From the NCBI GenBank assembly GCA_013538855.1, contig JABXJS010000199.1:1-45416 (forward strand): 45,416 nucleotides of DNA, read 5' to 3'. Shown here piece after piece: positions 8,395-16,127 of this stretch (position 1 is the first letter of the stretch; the number at the start of each line of letters is the position of its first letter). The notes below the pieces were generated by a model, which was given only the letters and a program-made list of their open reading frames with translations, was not told where the DNA came from and searched no databases. Both the position numbers and the translations under genes were made by a program. The stretch comes from Herpetosiphonaceae bacterium (GTDB lineage: Bacteria > Chloroflexota > Chloroflexia > Chloroflexales > Herpetosiphonaceae).

Positions 8395-9509
8395 AGAGTC
8401 AGCCCACGCTCGGCAAGCTGCTGCTTGGCCACGAGCACCTGATCGCGCACCACCTGGCCCTCCAGCCATGCGGCAAGATCGGCCATGCCGTGCTTGAAAT
8501 CGACCTGTGGGTGATAGCCAAGCAAGCGCTCAGCGCAGCTGATATCGGCATAGCAGTGGCGAATATCGCCAACGCGGTACTCGCTGGTGATCTGCGGCTC
8601 GATATGCTCTTTGCCCAGCACAGCGGACATCTGCAGGGCAATATCGCGGACGGTCGTGTTGATGCCGCTGCCAACGTTGATCACGGAGCCGGCAGCGTCG
8701 GGCGACTCGAGCGCCAAGCGGCAGGCGCGCGCCACATCGTAGACGCTGACGAAATCGCGCTGCTGGTAGCCATCCTCAAAGATCAGCGGCGGCTGGTCGT
8801 TGAGCAGGCGTGCGGCGAAGATGGCCAGCACGCCGGTGTAGGGATTCGACAGCGCCTGGCGCGGCCCATAGATGTTGAAAAAGCGCAGCGCGACCGTGGG
8901 AATCGAATATGCCTGACCAAGCAGAAGGCAGACGCGCTCCTGATCGTACTTCGAGAGCGCGTAGATCGAGGCCAAGGCGGGTATCTTCGTCTCGGGGGTG
9001 GGGACAGGCTGAAGCGGCGCGTCGGCCGCAGAGCGCAGCTCCCACTGATGGTTCATCAACTGCTGGCGCGAGCGCTCGGCACCGGCGACGAGGCGGCCAT
9101 CGGGCGTGCGGTAAAGGCCCTCGCCATAGACGCTCATGCTTGAAGCGACGACGAGGCGCTCGACAGGCTGCTGAATCAGCGCCTCCATCAGCACAGCGGT
9201 GCCAAGGTTATTGGTCGTGGTATAGTGCGCGACCTCGTACATGCTCTGGCCGACGCCGACAGCCGCAGCTAAGTGATAGACAGCATCGACGCCTTGGAGG
9301 GCGCGGTGGACAGCAGCGGGATCGGCGACATCGCCGACGATCAGCTCAACATCGGGGCTAAGGTAGGCTGGTGGATGTTTGCCAGGGCCGTGAACCTGCT
9401 CGACCAGCGAATCGAGCACGCGCACGCGATAGCCCTGGCGCAGCAGCTCATCGGCCACGTGGGACCCAACAAAGCCAGCGCCACCAGTAATAAGAACGAG
9501 TTGATTCAT
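8391..9509 (-). CDS. NAD-dependent epimerase/dehydratase (extended SDR)
   Basis: This 372-residue extended short-chain dehydrogenase is of the nucleotide-sugar epimerase type (UDP-glucose 4-epimerase or dTDP-glucose 4,6-dehydratase relatives). The NAD motif TGGAGFVG lies at 8-15. SSMSVYGEG supplies the catalytic Ser region, and Tyr183/Lys187 form the YxxxK pair (IYALSKYDQE). FNIYGPRQALSNPYTG is the typical substrate-loop motif. The ATG at 9509 is chosen because GGAGAGG sits six bases upstream and the Rossmann strand begins at residue 4; an upstream in-frame start at 9548 adds residues unlike the family. It is the first gene of the operon and would supply the sugar nucleotide for the downstream transferases. 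Confidence 0.92.
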   Translation of the reverse strand: MNQLVLITGGAGFVGSHVADELLRQGYRVRVLDSLVEQVHGPGKHPPAYLSPDVELIVGDVADPAAVHRALQGVDAVYHLAAAVGVGQSMYEVAHYTTTNNLGTAVLMEALIQQPVERLVVASSMSVYGEGLYRTPDGRLVAGAERSRQQLMNHQWELRSAADAPLQPVPTPETKIPALASIYALSKYDQERVCLLLGQAYSIPTVALRFFNIYGPRQALSNPYTGVLAIFAARLLNDQPPLIFEDGYQQRDFVSVYDVARACRLALESPDAAGSVINVGSGINTTVRDIALQMSAVLGKEHIEPQITSEYRVGDIRHCYADISCAERLLGYHPQVDFKHGMADLAAWLEGQVVRDQVLVAKQQLAERGLTL

Positions 9510-9605
9510 CCCAGACCTCTCCATAAAAATATGGGCCGTTACGCCCACATAGAAGACAAACTAGCAGTAGATCGCTGCAAAAAGCATGCCAGCAACTTAG
9601 AAGAA

Positions 9606-9645
9606 CCTTAAAAACGAACAAAACCCTGGCGAATTGCCAGGGTTT
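9606..9645 (-). terminator. Rho-independent terminator after the STAS gene
   Basis: A perfect 10-bp stem (AAACCCTGGC / GCCAGGGTTT, 9621-9645, five-base loop) is followed on the minus strand by a T-rich tail (TGTTCGTTTTT, 9610-9620). It lies between the end of the STAS gene and the start of the glycan operon, so the two units should be transcribed separately. No confident promoter of the glycan operon was seen between 9510 and 9605. Confidence 0.85.
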
Positions 9646-9691
9646 CAAAGCTCGCAAAGAGCCGTGTATGAGAAGCAGCGAACGCTATGAA

Positions 9692-10057
9692 CTACGAAGA
9701 TGGAGCTTGGGCACCGTTTGCATCGACGTACGCAGCGAGATCCTGCTCTTCGATAATCGGCATAAAGCGTGTCATCTCAACCATTTTAAAGATTTTCTGA
9801 TGATGCGGACTGACATGAATACAAAAAATCTTATGGCCCTCTTTGCGGGCAGCAACAACAAACTTCAACAGCACAGAGATGCCAGCGGAGTTGATAAAGG
9901 CCACATCAGCAAAATCCAACACCGTAATTGGGTTCATGTTGCTGCTTGCTTGCTCGATCGCTGAGGCCGACACCGCATCGACGCTGTTGGTCAGGATCCG
10001 CAGAATCGCTACATCGCCCAATTCTTCGCGCTTGATGACTGTAGATACATCGCTCAT
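9692..10057 (-). CDS. STAS-domain anti-sigma factor antagonist
   Basis: This 121-residue protein has the fold and signature of SpoIIAA/RsbV anti-anti-sigma factors. The core FADVAFINSAGISVLLKFVVAA contains Ser57, the residue in the position phosphorylated by the partner kinase. In the unphosphorylated state such proteins bind the RsbW-type kinase and free its target. The motif is N-S-A-G rather than the common D-S-S/T-G. A GAGGAA ribosome site precedes the ATG. Unlike the rest of the set it has its own candidate promoter (10101-10129) and terminator. Its partners are likely the RsbW-like protein and the SpoIIE-type phosphatase encoded just upstream. Confidence 0.9.
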   Translation of the reverse strand: MSDVSTVIKREELGDVAILRILTNSVDAVSASAIEQASSNMNPITVLDFADVAFINSAGISVLLKFVVAARKEGHKIFCIHVSPHHQKIFKMVEMTRFMPIIEEQDLAAYVDANGAQAPSS

Positions 10058-10100
10058 GAATCATTCCTCGTTATCGGCTAACAGCCCGATGGTGACTTGC

Positions 10101-10129
10101 ATGATAGTAGAGCGACCCTACTTTTGCAA
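10101..10129 (-). promoter_or_regulatory. Candidate promoter of the STAS gene
   Basis: On the minus strand TTGCAA (10124-10129) and TATCAT (10101-10106) are spaced by 17 bases, about 45 bases before the STAS ATG. Together with the 9606-9645 terminator it would allow the antagonist to be made independently of the chemosensory operon. Confidence 0.5.
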
Positions 10130-10157
10130 CGCAGGCCAGATGAACGAATGATGACAA

Positions 10158-10586
10158 TTAGCTCGGCTTGTTGGGGCGAAAGATGCGCAGCTTCAAACAG
10201 GTGCCCTCGCTGGAGCTTTGCACCTCGTACTGATCGACCAGCTCGCTGATCAAGTACATGCCAAATCCGCGCAGCATGCCTGCTTCGAGGTTATCCTCCT
10301 CGACCACACGGCGATCGGTGTTGAAGGACTGCACGCCGGGACCGCTGTCGATGATCTCGATCTCCAGCTTATCCTGATCGAGGGAGAAGATCACCTCAAC
10401 CGAAGCCGTGCGTTTACCGCTGTTGCCGTGCTCGATGGCATTGGTAACCGCCTCGCTGACAGCGAGCTTCAAATCCTCAATGCGCTCATCGGAGAATCCC
10501 ATGGTCGTACCGAGCTCGGCGGCGCTAGCGCGCACCACGCGCTCAAACAACAGATCGGACGGAATATGGAGATGGATGCGATTCAT
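10158..10586 (-). CDS. RsbW/SpoIIAB-like serine kinase anti-sigma factor
   Basis: This is a 142-residue HATPase_c_2 protein. The ATP-site motifs are complete: the N box LAVSEAVTNAIEHG (41-54), the G1 box DSGPGV (80-85) and the G2 box RGFGMYLI (106-113). Proteins of this kind sequester a sigma factor or another target and phosphorylate a STAS antagonist. Its ATG overlaps the TPR gene's stop (ATGA), and it is the last gene of the long chemosensory operon before the separately promoted STAS gene. No sigma factor gene is in the window, so the target is unknown. Confidence 0.92.
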   Translation of the reverse strand: MNRIHLHIPSDLLFERVVRASAAELGTTMGFSDERIEDLKLAVSEAVTNAIEHGNSGKRTASVEVIFSLDQDKLEIEIIDSGPGVQSFNTDRRVVEEDNLEAGMLRGFGMYLISELVDQYEVQSSSEGTCLKLRIFRPNKPS

Positions 10587-12133
10587 CGACGACCTCCCTC
10601 AGCAGGTATGCGGCCCTGCGGTGTTGTTTGTTCTTGGGCAACCAAATGTTCATAGCGGCGCAGATAAGCCTTGCCCAGCGAGCTATTGCCTACCTGCAAG
10701 TAGCAGGCCCCTAGATAGTACAGAGCCTGGGTATGGCGCGGATTACGGCGCAAAACTTTTTCGAACAGGGGGATGGCCTGAGCTGGCTCGAGCAACTCTT
10801 TGTAGCACAGGCCGAGCATAAACGTAGTCTCAATATCATCGGGCCAGTGCTGCAGCACATAGCTAAACTCTTTGGCGGCCAGATCATAGCGGCGGCGGCG
10901 CGTATACATATAGCCAAGGTCGTAGCGCAGCGAGTGGGCATTGGGAGCCAGCTCGACCGCCCGACGCCAGGCCGCCAAGGCCCAGCCCTCGTGGCCGAGC
11001 ATGGTGTAGATAAAGCCGAGCAGGTAGTGCGCCGTAGGATCGTCTGGGAGCAGCTGGACAGCGCGCTCGAACGCACGCATGGCCGCGTGATGCTTCTCCA
11101 GATCATAGAGCAGCTTGCCCATCTGGAGAAAGACATTGCCGTCGTTGGGGCGCAGGCGCGCCGTATTGAACAGCTCGGTGTAGGCCTCGCGATGGCGACC
11201 CATAAAGCGCAGAATCGCGCTGATGCGCAAGCGCGACTCCATGTAGTGCTGATCTTGGGGTGGAATAGCGCGGTACTCGGCGAGTGCCGCCTCCCAGCGG
11301 CGTGCGCGGGCCAACAGATTCGCCTGAAGATAGTGGGCGCGATTTTCCTGCGGACGCCATTGCAGCAGCGCGCGGTAGATGCGGCTTGCCTCCTCATCGT
11401 AGCCCTGCGACTTCAGGTCCTCGCTGAGGCGGTAGTACCAGTCGGCGACCTCCTGCTCGGACTTATTGACGAGCACCTCGTCGCCCATGCTGGGGGAGAT
11501 AAAGGTTGGCTCGACCTGGAGCGCCTCGCCGAAGCAGCGCTGGGCCAGCTCGTGCGCGCCGTGGGCCTGGTGCATCAGGCCCATGTAGTACAGCGGCTCG
11601 CCAGCGTGCGGGCGCAGCTCGCGGGCCGAGGTAAAGTGAATATAGGCGCGGCCGGCATCGTCCATCAGCTGGTAGGCGCGGCCCAGCGCAAAGTGGGCCT
11701 CATACAGGCCCGTGTTATGCTCGAGCGCCTCCTTGAAAGCAGCGATCGCGCGCTCAATCTGACCGAGGGCCGCAAACGCCACGCCGAGATTGTAGTGGGC
11801 CTCAGCCAGCTGCGGATCGGTCTGCACGGCCTCGAGGTACTCGCGCTGGGCGGTGCTCCAATCATCCTGAAAGGCCCAGGCGTTGCCGATGTAGAGATAG
11901 ATAATTGCGCGCTCGCGATCGTAGATCTGCGAGCGCTCATCGCCCTCAACATAGGCGGCAATTAAGGCCGTTTTGAAGTGCTCGATTGCTTCCTGGTACT
12001 GGGCTGCCAAGTAGGCTTTGATGCCACGGCCAAAGGCAGCACCAAGCCGCGTGCCGCTCATGAAGCGCTCGCTGCCAGCGAACGTATCGAGATCGAGCGG
12101 CATAAATGTTAGGTGGTCAAGACTGGCGCTCAT
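10583..12133 (-). CDS. Tetratricopeptide repeat protein
   Basis: This 516-residue protein is built almost entirely of TPR helices. Clear units include AEAHYNLGVAFAALGQIERAIAAFKEAL, YEAHFALGRAYQLMDDAGRAY and TAHYLLGFIYTMLGHEGWALAAW (quoted in part), continuing to about residue 500. There is no signal peptide or membrane segment. It is linked by ATGA overlaps to the phosphatase before it and the kinase after it, so it is presumably a scaffold or adaptor between the chemosensory and partner-switching proteins. No enzymatic motif is visible. Confidence 0.88.
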   Translation of the reverse strand: MSASLDHLTFMPLDLDTFAGSERFMSGTRLGAAFGRGIKAYLAAQYQEAIEHFKTALIAAYVEGDERSQIYDRERAIIYLYIGNAWAFQDDWSTAQREYLEAVQTDPQLAEAHYNLGVAFAALGQIERAIAAFKEALEHNTGLYEAHFALGRAYQLMDDAGRAYIHFTSARELRPHAGEPLYYMGLMHQAHGAHELAQRCFGEALQVEPTFISPSMGDEVLVNKSEQEVADWYYRLSEDLKSQGYDEEASRIYRALLQWRPQENRAHYLQANLLARARRWEAALAEYRAIPPQDQHYMESRLRISAILRFMGRHREAYTELFNTARLRPNDGNVFLQMGKLLYDLEKHHAAMRAFERAVQLLPDDPTAHYLLGFIYTMLGHEGWALAAWRRAVELAPNAHSLRYDLGYMYTRRRRYDLAAKEFSYVLQHWPDDIETTFMLGLCYKELLEPAQAIPLFEKVLRRNPRHTQALYYLGACYLQVGNSSLGKAYLRRYEHLVAQEQTTPQGRIPAEGGRR

Positions 12134-13254
12134 GGTTGCTCCCCTTGCGCTTCCCGCATCGTAGCTGGAGAGATCAGACGGTACTCTTCAATGACAGGGC
12201 GAAGCTGGCCCTGAACCTCACGGGCAATGCCGCGTCCAAACTGCTGGCTGACAATCTCGGTGACAGCGCGCAAGATCGTGGCGCTGTCGTTAAGCTCGCG
12301 CATTGGCTCTAGCTCCAAGGACTGCCACCACTCTGTGGCCGTTTGCACGCCGATGATATCAGCAACAATTGAGCGCATCTCATCGACGACATCGCGCAGG
12401 CGACGGCGGAGCACAACCATGGTGATATCGTCCACCGGCGGCCGCCCGCGCGTCCACGTGCGAACCTCAGCTAGAATGCGCGCCATCAGCGCACGCGGCT
12501 TCAAATGTCCAACGCTCTCCAGCAGCTCCTGAAGGCGACTAAACCCATATAGTTCTTCAAAATTGTCGGTGGCCTCGACGACGCCATCGGTATAGAAGAC
12601 AGCCGTTTGGCCATACTCAAGCGTTAGGCGGTGCTCGGTATAGTGATCGAGCTCGGCCACGCCAAGCGGCAGGCCGGTGGCCTCGATCTCGACAATCGTG
12701 TCGGCGATCAGCAGCGGATAGTTATGGCCCGCATTGGCAAAGACTATCTCGCCAGTGAGCGTGTTGATCAGCGCATAGAGCATGGTAACCATGCCGTGGG
12801 GCATCTCTTCGAGCAGCGTATTATTCACCGCTGCCAAGGTTGTGCCAGGGGCCAGGCCCTCGCGGCGCGCCTCGGAGCGAAAGACCGTGCGCGCCACGGC
12901 CATGCGCAGGGCGGCAGGTAAGCCTTTGCCGCTCACATCGCCGATCATAATACCCTGCTGGCCGGGCTGCGGGGCCAAGAAATCGTAGAGATCGCCGCCA
13001 AGCTCGCGGGCAGGCAGCGACACAGCGCTAATCTCCCAGCCGGGGATGCGCGGCACCGTCTCGAGCATAAGGCCCTGCTGTAGATCGCGGGCGAGCCGCA
13101 GATCCTGCTCTAGCTCTTGCTGGCGCACATCGACCTGCGCCGCGATTGGCTGGCGCTGAGTGCGCGTCGCGCGGGTCATGTGCAAGCGGCTATGGCTCAG
13201 CATAGAGCTAGGTATTTTTCCAGAGATGTGACGAGCGGTCCGCTGTTTAGCCAC
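12130..13254 (-). CDS. SpoIIE/RsbU-type PP2C serine phosphatase
   Basis: This 374-residue protein contains a short coiled segment (40-62, RQQELEQDLRLARDLQQGL) typical of the linker before RsbU-type domains. The PP2C/SpoIIE phosphatase core follows, with metal-binding motifs GGDLYDF (86-92), GDVSGKGLPAA (105-115) and GHNYP, then FYTDGVVEA and PPVDDITMVVL. Such enzymes dephosphorylate STAS antagonists to reactivate them. A further ~86 residues after the domain, containing WWQSLELEPMRELNDSA, have no obvious family. The start is a GTG eight bases inside cheR with GGAG about ten bases upstream; a later Met at residue 18 is possible. There is no sensor domain, so input probably comes from the chemosensory proteins. 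Confidence 0.9.
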   Translation of the reverse strand: MAKQRTARHISGKIPSSMLSHSRLHMTRATRTQRQPIAAQVDVRQQELEQDLRLARDLQQGLMLETVPRIPGWEISAVSLPARELGGDLYDFLAPQPGQQGIMIGDVSGKGLPAALRMAVARTVFRSEARREGLAPGTTLAAVNNTLLEEMPHGMVTMLYALINTLTGEIVFANAGHNYPLLIADTIVEIEATGLPLGVAELDHYTEHRLTLEYGQTAVFYTDGVVEATDNFEELYGFSRLQELLESVGHLKPRALMARILAEVRTWTRGRPPVDDITMVVLRRRLRDVVDEMRSIVADIIGVQTATEWWQSLELEPMRELNDSATILRAVTEIVSQQFGRGIAREVQGQLRPVIEEYRLISPATMREAQGEQP

Positions 13255-14692
13255 GATGATCTTTCTCCAAAAGCTCCAACCAACGCTGACACGTTTCGAT
13301 CAACCAAGCAGCTGCGACACCATCGACCAAGGCGGTCGGATCGATATCGGACAGCTTGCGCACGGTGTTGCGGTACTCGCGCTGTGCCGCCGCCGTGCGC
13401 CCAAGCTGGCGATAGCTCTCGGCCAAATAGAACGAGACTGTCGGCGACTCCGGTATCAAGTAGAGGGCGCGCTCGAGCAGGCGTGCGCCCTCGGCCCAAG
13501 CACCATTCTGCACCTCGAGCACACCGAGCACGAAGTATGCGGTCTCTTGCATCACATCAAGCTCGAGCGCGCGGCGAGCCTCGGCGGCGGCCTGCTCGTG
13601 CTCACCAAGATCGGCGTGGAGCTGCGCCGTCAGGGCCAAGAGCGCTGGTGTGCGCTCGTGGTATGGTGCGCGATTGAGCAGATCAAGGGCGGCGCGCTGC
13701 TGACCGGTGCTGCGCAGCTGCTGGGCCTGCTCAAGGATCGAGCGCGGCGGCTCGGCGCGGCGTGGCGCAGGCTCGCTGCGCTGAACACGTCGGATGGGCC
13801 AGTTAAACGTTGACGCCGGTTTCTCCGGCCGCGCGCTCTGGGCTGGGCGCTGCTGGCGCTGTGGCCGCCGCTGTGCGCCTTTGCGATAGATAAAGGCACC
13901 ATCGACCTCGACTGTCTCGAAGCCATCGAACACGCCCCAGAGCGACTCAGAAAATCCCAAGAACAGATAGCCGCCATCGTTCAGCGCGTGGTAGATGCGC
14001 TCAACCAAGCGCTGGCATGTTGACAGCTGAAAGTAGATGGTCACATTTTGACAAAAAACCACATCGAGCTGTGCGGCCCAGCTTGGCCATGGATCAAGCA
14101 GATTGTGCTGTTCAAATTGTACCAATGATCGCACAACTGCGCTGACGCTGAGGCCGCCATTTTCCTGCGGCTCAAACCATCGTTTGTAGTCGGCGCTAAT
14201 ATTCGCCAGGGTGCGCCCGCGGTACTCGCCACGCCGCGCCACATCGAGCACCTGCTGGCTCAGGTCGGTGCCCCAGATCTCGACCGGGCGGCTGAGCGGC
14301 CAGCCAAACACCTGCAGCGCCACGAGCGCAATACTATATGGCTCCTCGCCAGTCGAGCAGCCAGCGCTCCAGCAGCGAATCGGCTGCAGCGGCGGACGGC
14401 TGCGCTGGAGTGTTGGAAAGACATACTCGCGCAGTGCGCGGTAGTGCGCTGGATTGCGCAAAAACTGCGTCTCGTGGTTCGCAAGCTGCTCGGCAAGGTT
14501 GCGCAGCTCCGCCGTGCCGGCGCGGGTGAACAACAGCTCGTAGTAGGCCGGCACCGTGAGGCCCAGCACACGTGCGCGGTGGGCAACCGCAGTATCGCCC
14601 TGCTTCTGGCGGCTCTCGTCGATGTACAGACCGAACTGGGCGGCCAGCCGATCGCGCAGCTGCTCCCACTTGATGTTGCTATGCTGGGTCAT
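13247..14692 (-). CDS. cheR: CheR-type protein-glutamate methyltransferase with C-terminal TPR domain
   Basis: This is a 481-residue fusion. The CheR domain uses S-adenosylmethionine to methylate glutamates of chemoreceptors; its SAM motif is CWSAGCSTGEEPYSIA (107-122). NHETQFLRNP is the all-alpha N-domain motif. The usual CRNVLIYF appears as CQNVTIYF, so the conserved Arg is Gln. A Pro/Arg/Gln-rich linker (about 272-315) leads to three or four TPR units ending near 470, a common arrangement in CheR proteins of non-flagellar systems. The ATG overlaps the cheB stop (ATGA). Confidence 0.92.
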   Translation of the reverse strand: MTQHSNIKWEQLRDRLAAQFGLYIDESRQKQGDTAVAHRARVLGLTVPAYYELLFTRAGTAELRNLAEQLANHETQFLRNPAHYRALREYVFPTLQRSRPPLQPIRCWSAGCSTGEEPYSIALVALQVFGWPLSRPVEIWGTDLSQQVLDVARRGEYRGRTLANISADYKRWFEPQENGGLSVSAVVRSLVQFEQHNLLDPWPSWAAQLDVVFCQNVTIYFQLSTCQRLVERIYHALNDGGYLFLGFSESLWGVFDGFETVEVDGAFIYRKGAQRRPQRQQRPAQSARPEKPASTFNWPIRRVQRSEPAPRRAEPPRSILEQAQQLRSTGQQRAALDLLNRAPYHERTPALLALTAQLHADLGEHEQAAAEARRALELDVMQETAYFVLGVLEVQNGAWAEGARLLERALYLIPESPTVSFYLAESYRQLGRTAAAQREYRNTVRKLSDIDPTALVDGVAAAWLIETCQRWLELLEKDHRG

Positions 14693-15759
14693 AGCCGCGA
14701 CCGCTGGGCGAGCGTCAGGGCGGTCAGGCGGGCAGGCAGATCATCAGCGGCGACGACCTGCATCGCGGCACCATTTTCGGCGGCGGCGCGCGGCATACCC
14801 CAGATCGCGCTTGAGGCCTGATCTTGCACCAGCGTGATTCCACCAGCCTTGCGCAGCGCGAGCAGACCGCTGGCCCCATCGCGGCCCATGCCGGTCAGGA
14901 TCACGCCGATCGTATGCTTCGGGCAGTGCTCGGCGGCCGACTGCAGCGTGACATCGATTGAAGGATACGGAATTAAGCGCGGCTCAACATCCAGCAGCAC
15001 GCGCCAGCAATCGACACGGGCGTGGTGGGTGTCGGGAACAACCAGCACCTGGCCGGGCTTAAGCTCCATTCCATCGCGGGCCAGCAGCACATCAAGCTGG
15101 CTACCGGCATTCAACCACTCAACCATATTTGCGACAAACCCTTCGGCGATATGCTGGACGATCAAAATAGCCGCCGGAAAATCGGCAGGCAGGCTGCGCA
15201 GCAGCGTGTAGAGCACGCGCGGGCCGCCAGTCGAGGCCCCAATCACCACCAGCTGATGCTCGGCACGCTCGGCGCGGGGCGTTGGTGGCAGGTCAAGCGG
15301 CGTTGGTCGCGGCCGACGGCGACCGCGCAGGTGGGTGACCACTTTCACGCGGGCGAGCATCTTGATGCGCTCGATCAAAAAGCGCTGCAGCGCCGGTGAG
15401 TGGGCCTGGGCGATATCCTTGGGCTTTTCGAGCACCTCAAGTGCGCCGGCATTGAGCAGCTGAAACGTCGTACCGCCATCGTGGCGGCCAAGCGAGGACG
15501 TCAGCACCAAGATCGGCGTTGGATGGTAGGCCATGATCTCCTCGGTGGCCTGCAGACCATCGACGAAAGGCATGCGCACATCCATCGTCACCAGATCGGG
15601 GTGCAGCTGCGCGACCATATCAACGGCCTCGCGCCCATTGCGCGCCTCGCCGATCACCATCAGCTGCGGATCGCTCGACAGAATCTCACGGATAATGCGG
15701 CGGGTAAGCGCCGAATCATCGACAATTAAAACCCGAATTGGCGCGCCGAGGCTGCTCAT
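14689..15759 (-). CDS. cheB: CheB chemotaxis methylesterase/response regulator
   Basis: This 356-residue protein has an N-terminal receiver domain with phospho-acceptor Asp60 (VTMDVRMP). Its C-terminal methylesterase domain carries the Ser-His-Asp triad: Ser176 in VIGASTGGP, His203 in IVQHIAEGF and Asp294 in LTGMGRDGASG. It removes or deamidates receptor methyl groups to oppose CheR. The ATG overlaps the response-regulator gene upstream (ATGA) and its stop overlaps cheR, so the three are translationally coupled. Confidence 0.95.
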   Translation of the reverse strand: MSSLGAPIRVLIVDDSALTRRIIREILSSDPQLMVIGEARNGREAVDMVAQLHPDLVTMDVRMPFVDGLQATEEIMAYHPTPILVLTSSLGRHDGGTTFQLLNAGALEVLEKPKDIAQAHSPALQRFLIERIKMLARVKVVTHLRGRRRPRPTPLDLPPTPRAERAEHQLVVIGASTGGPRVLYTLLRSLPADFPAAILIVQHIAEGFVANMVEWLNAGSQLDVLLARDGMELKPGQVLVVPDTHHARVDCWRVLLDVEPRLIPYPSIDVTLQSAAEHCPKHTIGVILTGMGRDGASGLLALRKAGGITLVQDQASSAIWGMPRAAAENGAAMQVVAADDLPARLTALTLAQRSRL

Positions 15760-16118
15760 TGCATTCCAAGCAACAGTTTAACGCGATTTGGCAGATCCAG
15801 CAGATCAAGGTCTTTATTGAGATAGTCATCGACGCCGGCCTCAAAGCCAGCGCGCTTATCATCCATCGAGGTGAGCATAATAATCGGCAGCTCCTCGAAC
15901 AGCGGATTAGCGCGCACGCGGCGGCAGACATCATAGCCATCGATGCCCGGCATCTGCACATCGAGGACCATCAAATCTGGTGGCGTTTCCTCCAGCTTGA
16001 CCAGCGCCTCCTCGCCGCTGTAGGCCAGATCGACGACATAGCCGTACATCTCAAGGCGCATTTTCACGATATCGGTCACCAGTTTGCTGTCATCGACCAC
16101 CAGAATACGCTCGCCCAT
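15756..16118 (-). CDS. CheY-like single-domain response regulator
   Basis: This 120-residue receiver domain has Asp9/Asp10 (VVDDS), phospho-acceptor Asp53 (MVLDVQMP), Thr83 (MLTS) and Lys102 (YLNKD). Two in-frame ATGs exist; the one at 16118 is preferred because AGGAG lies at proper distance, whereas the ATG at 16124 abuts the ribosome site. It follows cheA by nine bases. With no DNA-binding domain it should act by protein contact, for example on a motility machine or on the Rsb-like module. Confidence 0.92.
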   Translation of the reverse strand: MGERILVVDDSKLVTDIVKMRLEMYGYVVDLAYSGEEALVKLEETPPDLMVLDVQMPGIDGYDVCRRVRANPLFEELPIIMLTSMDDKRAGFEAGVDDYLNKDLDLLDLPNRVKLLLGMQ

Positions 16119-16127
16119 AGTCATCTC

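Noticed and set aside
10733-11965. Long plus-strand frame of 410 codons opposite the TPR gene
   Set aside because: The minus-strand frame shows regular TPR helices and ATGA junctions; the plus frame lacks a ribosome site and any recognisable domain.
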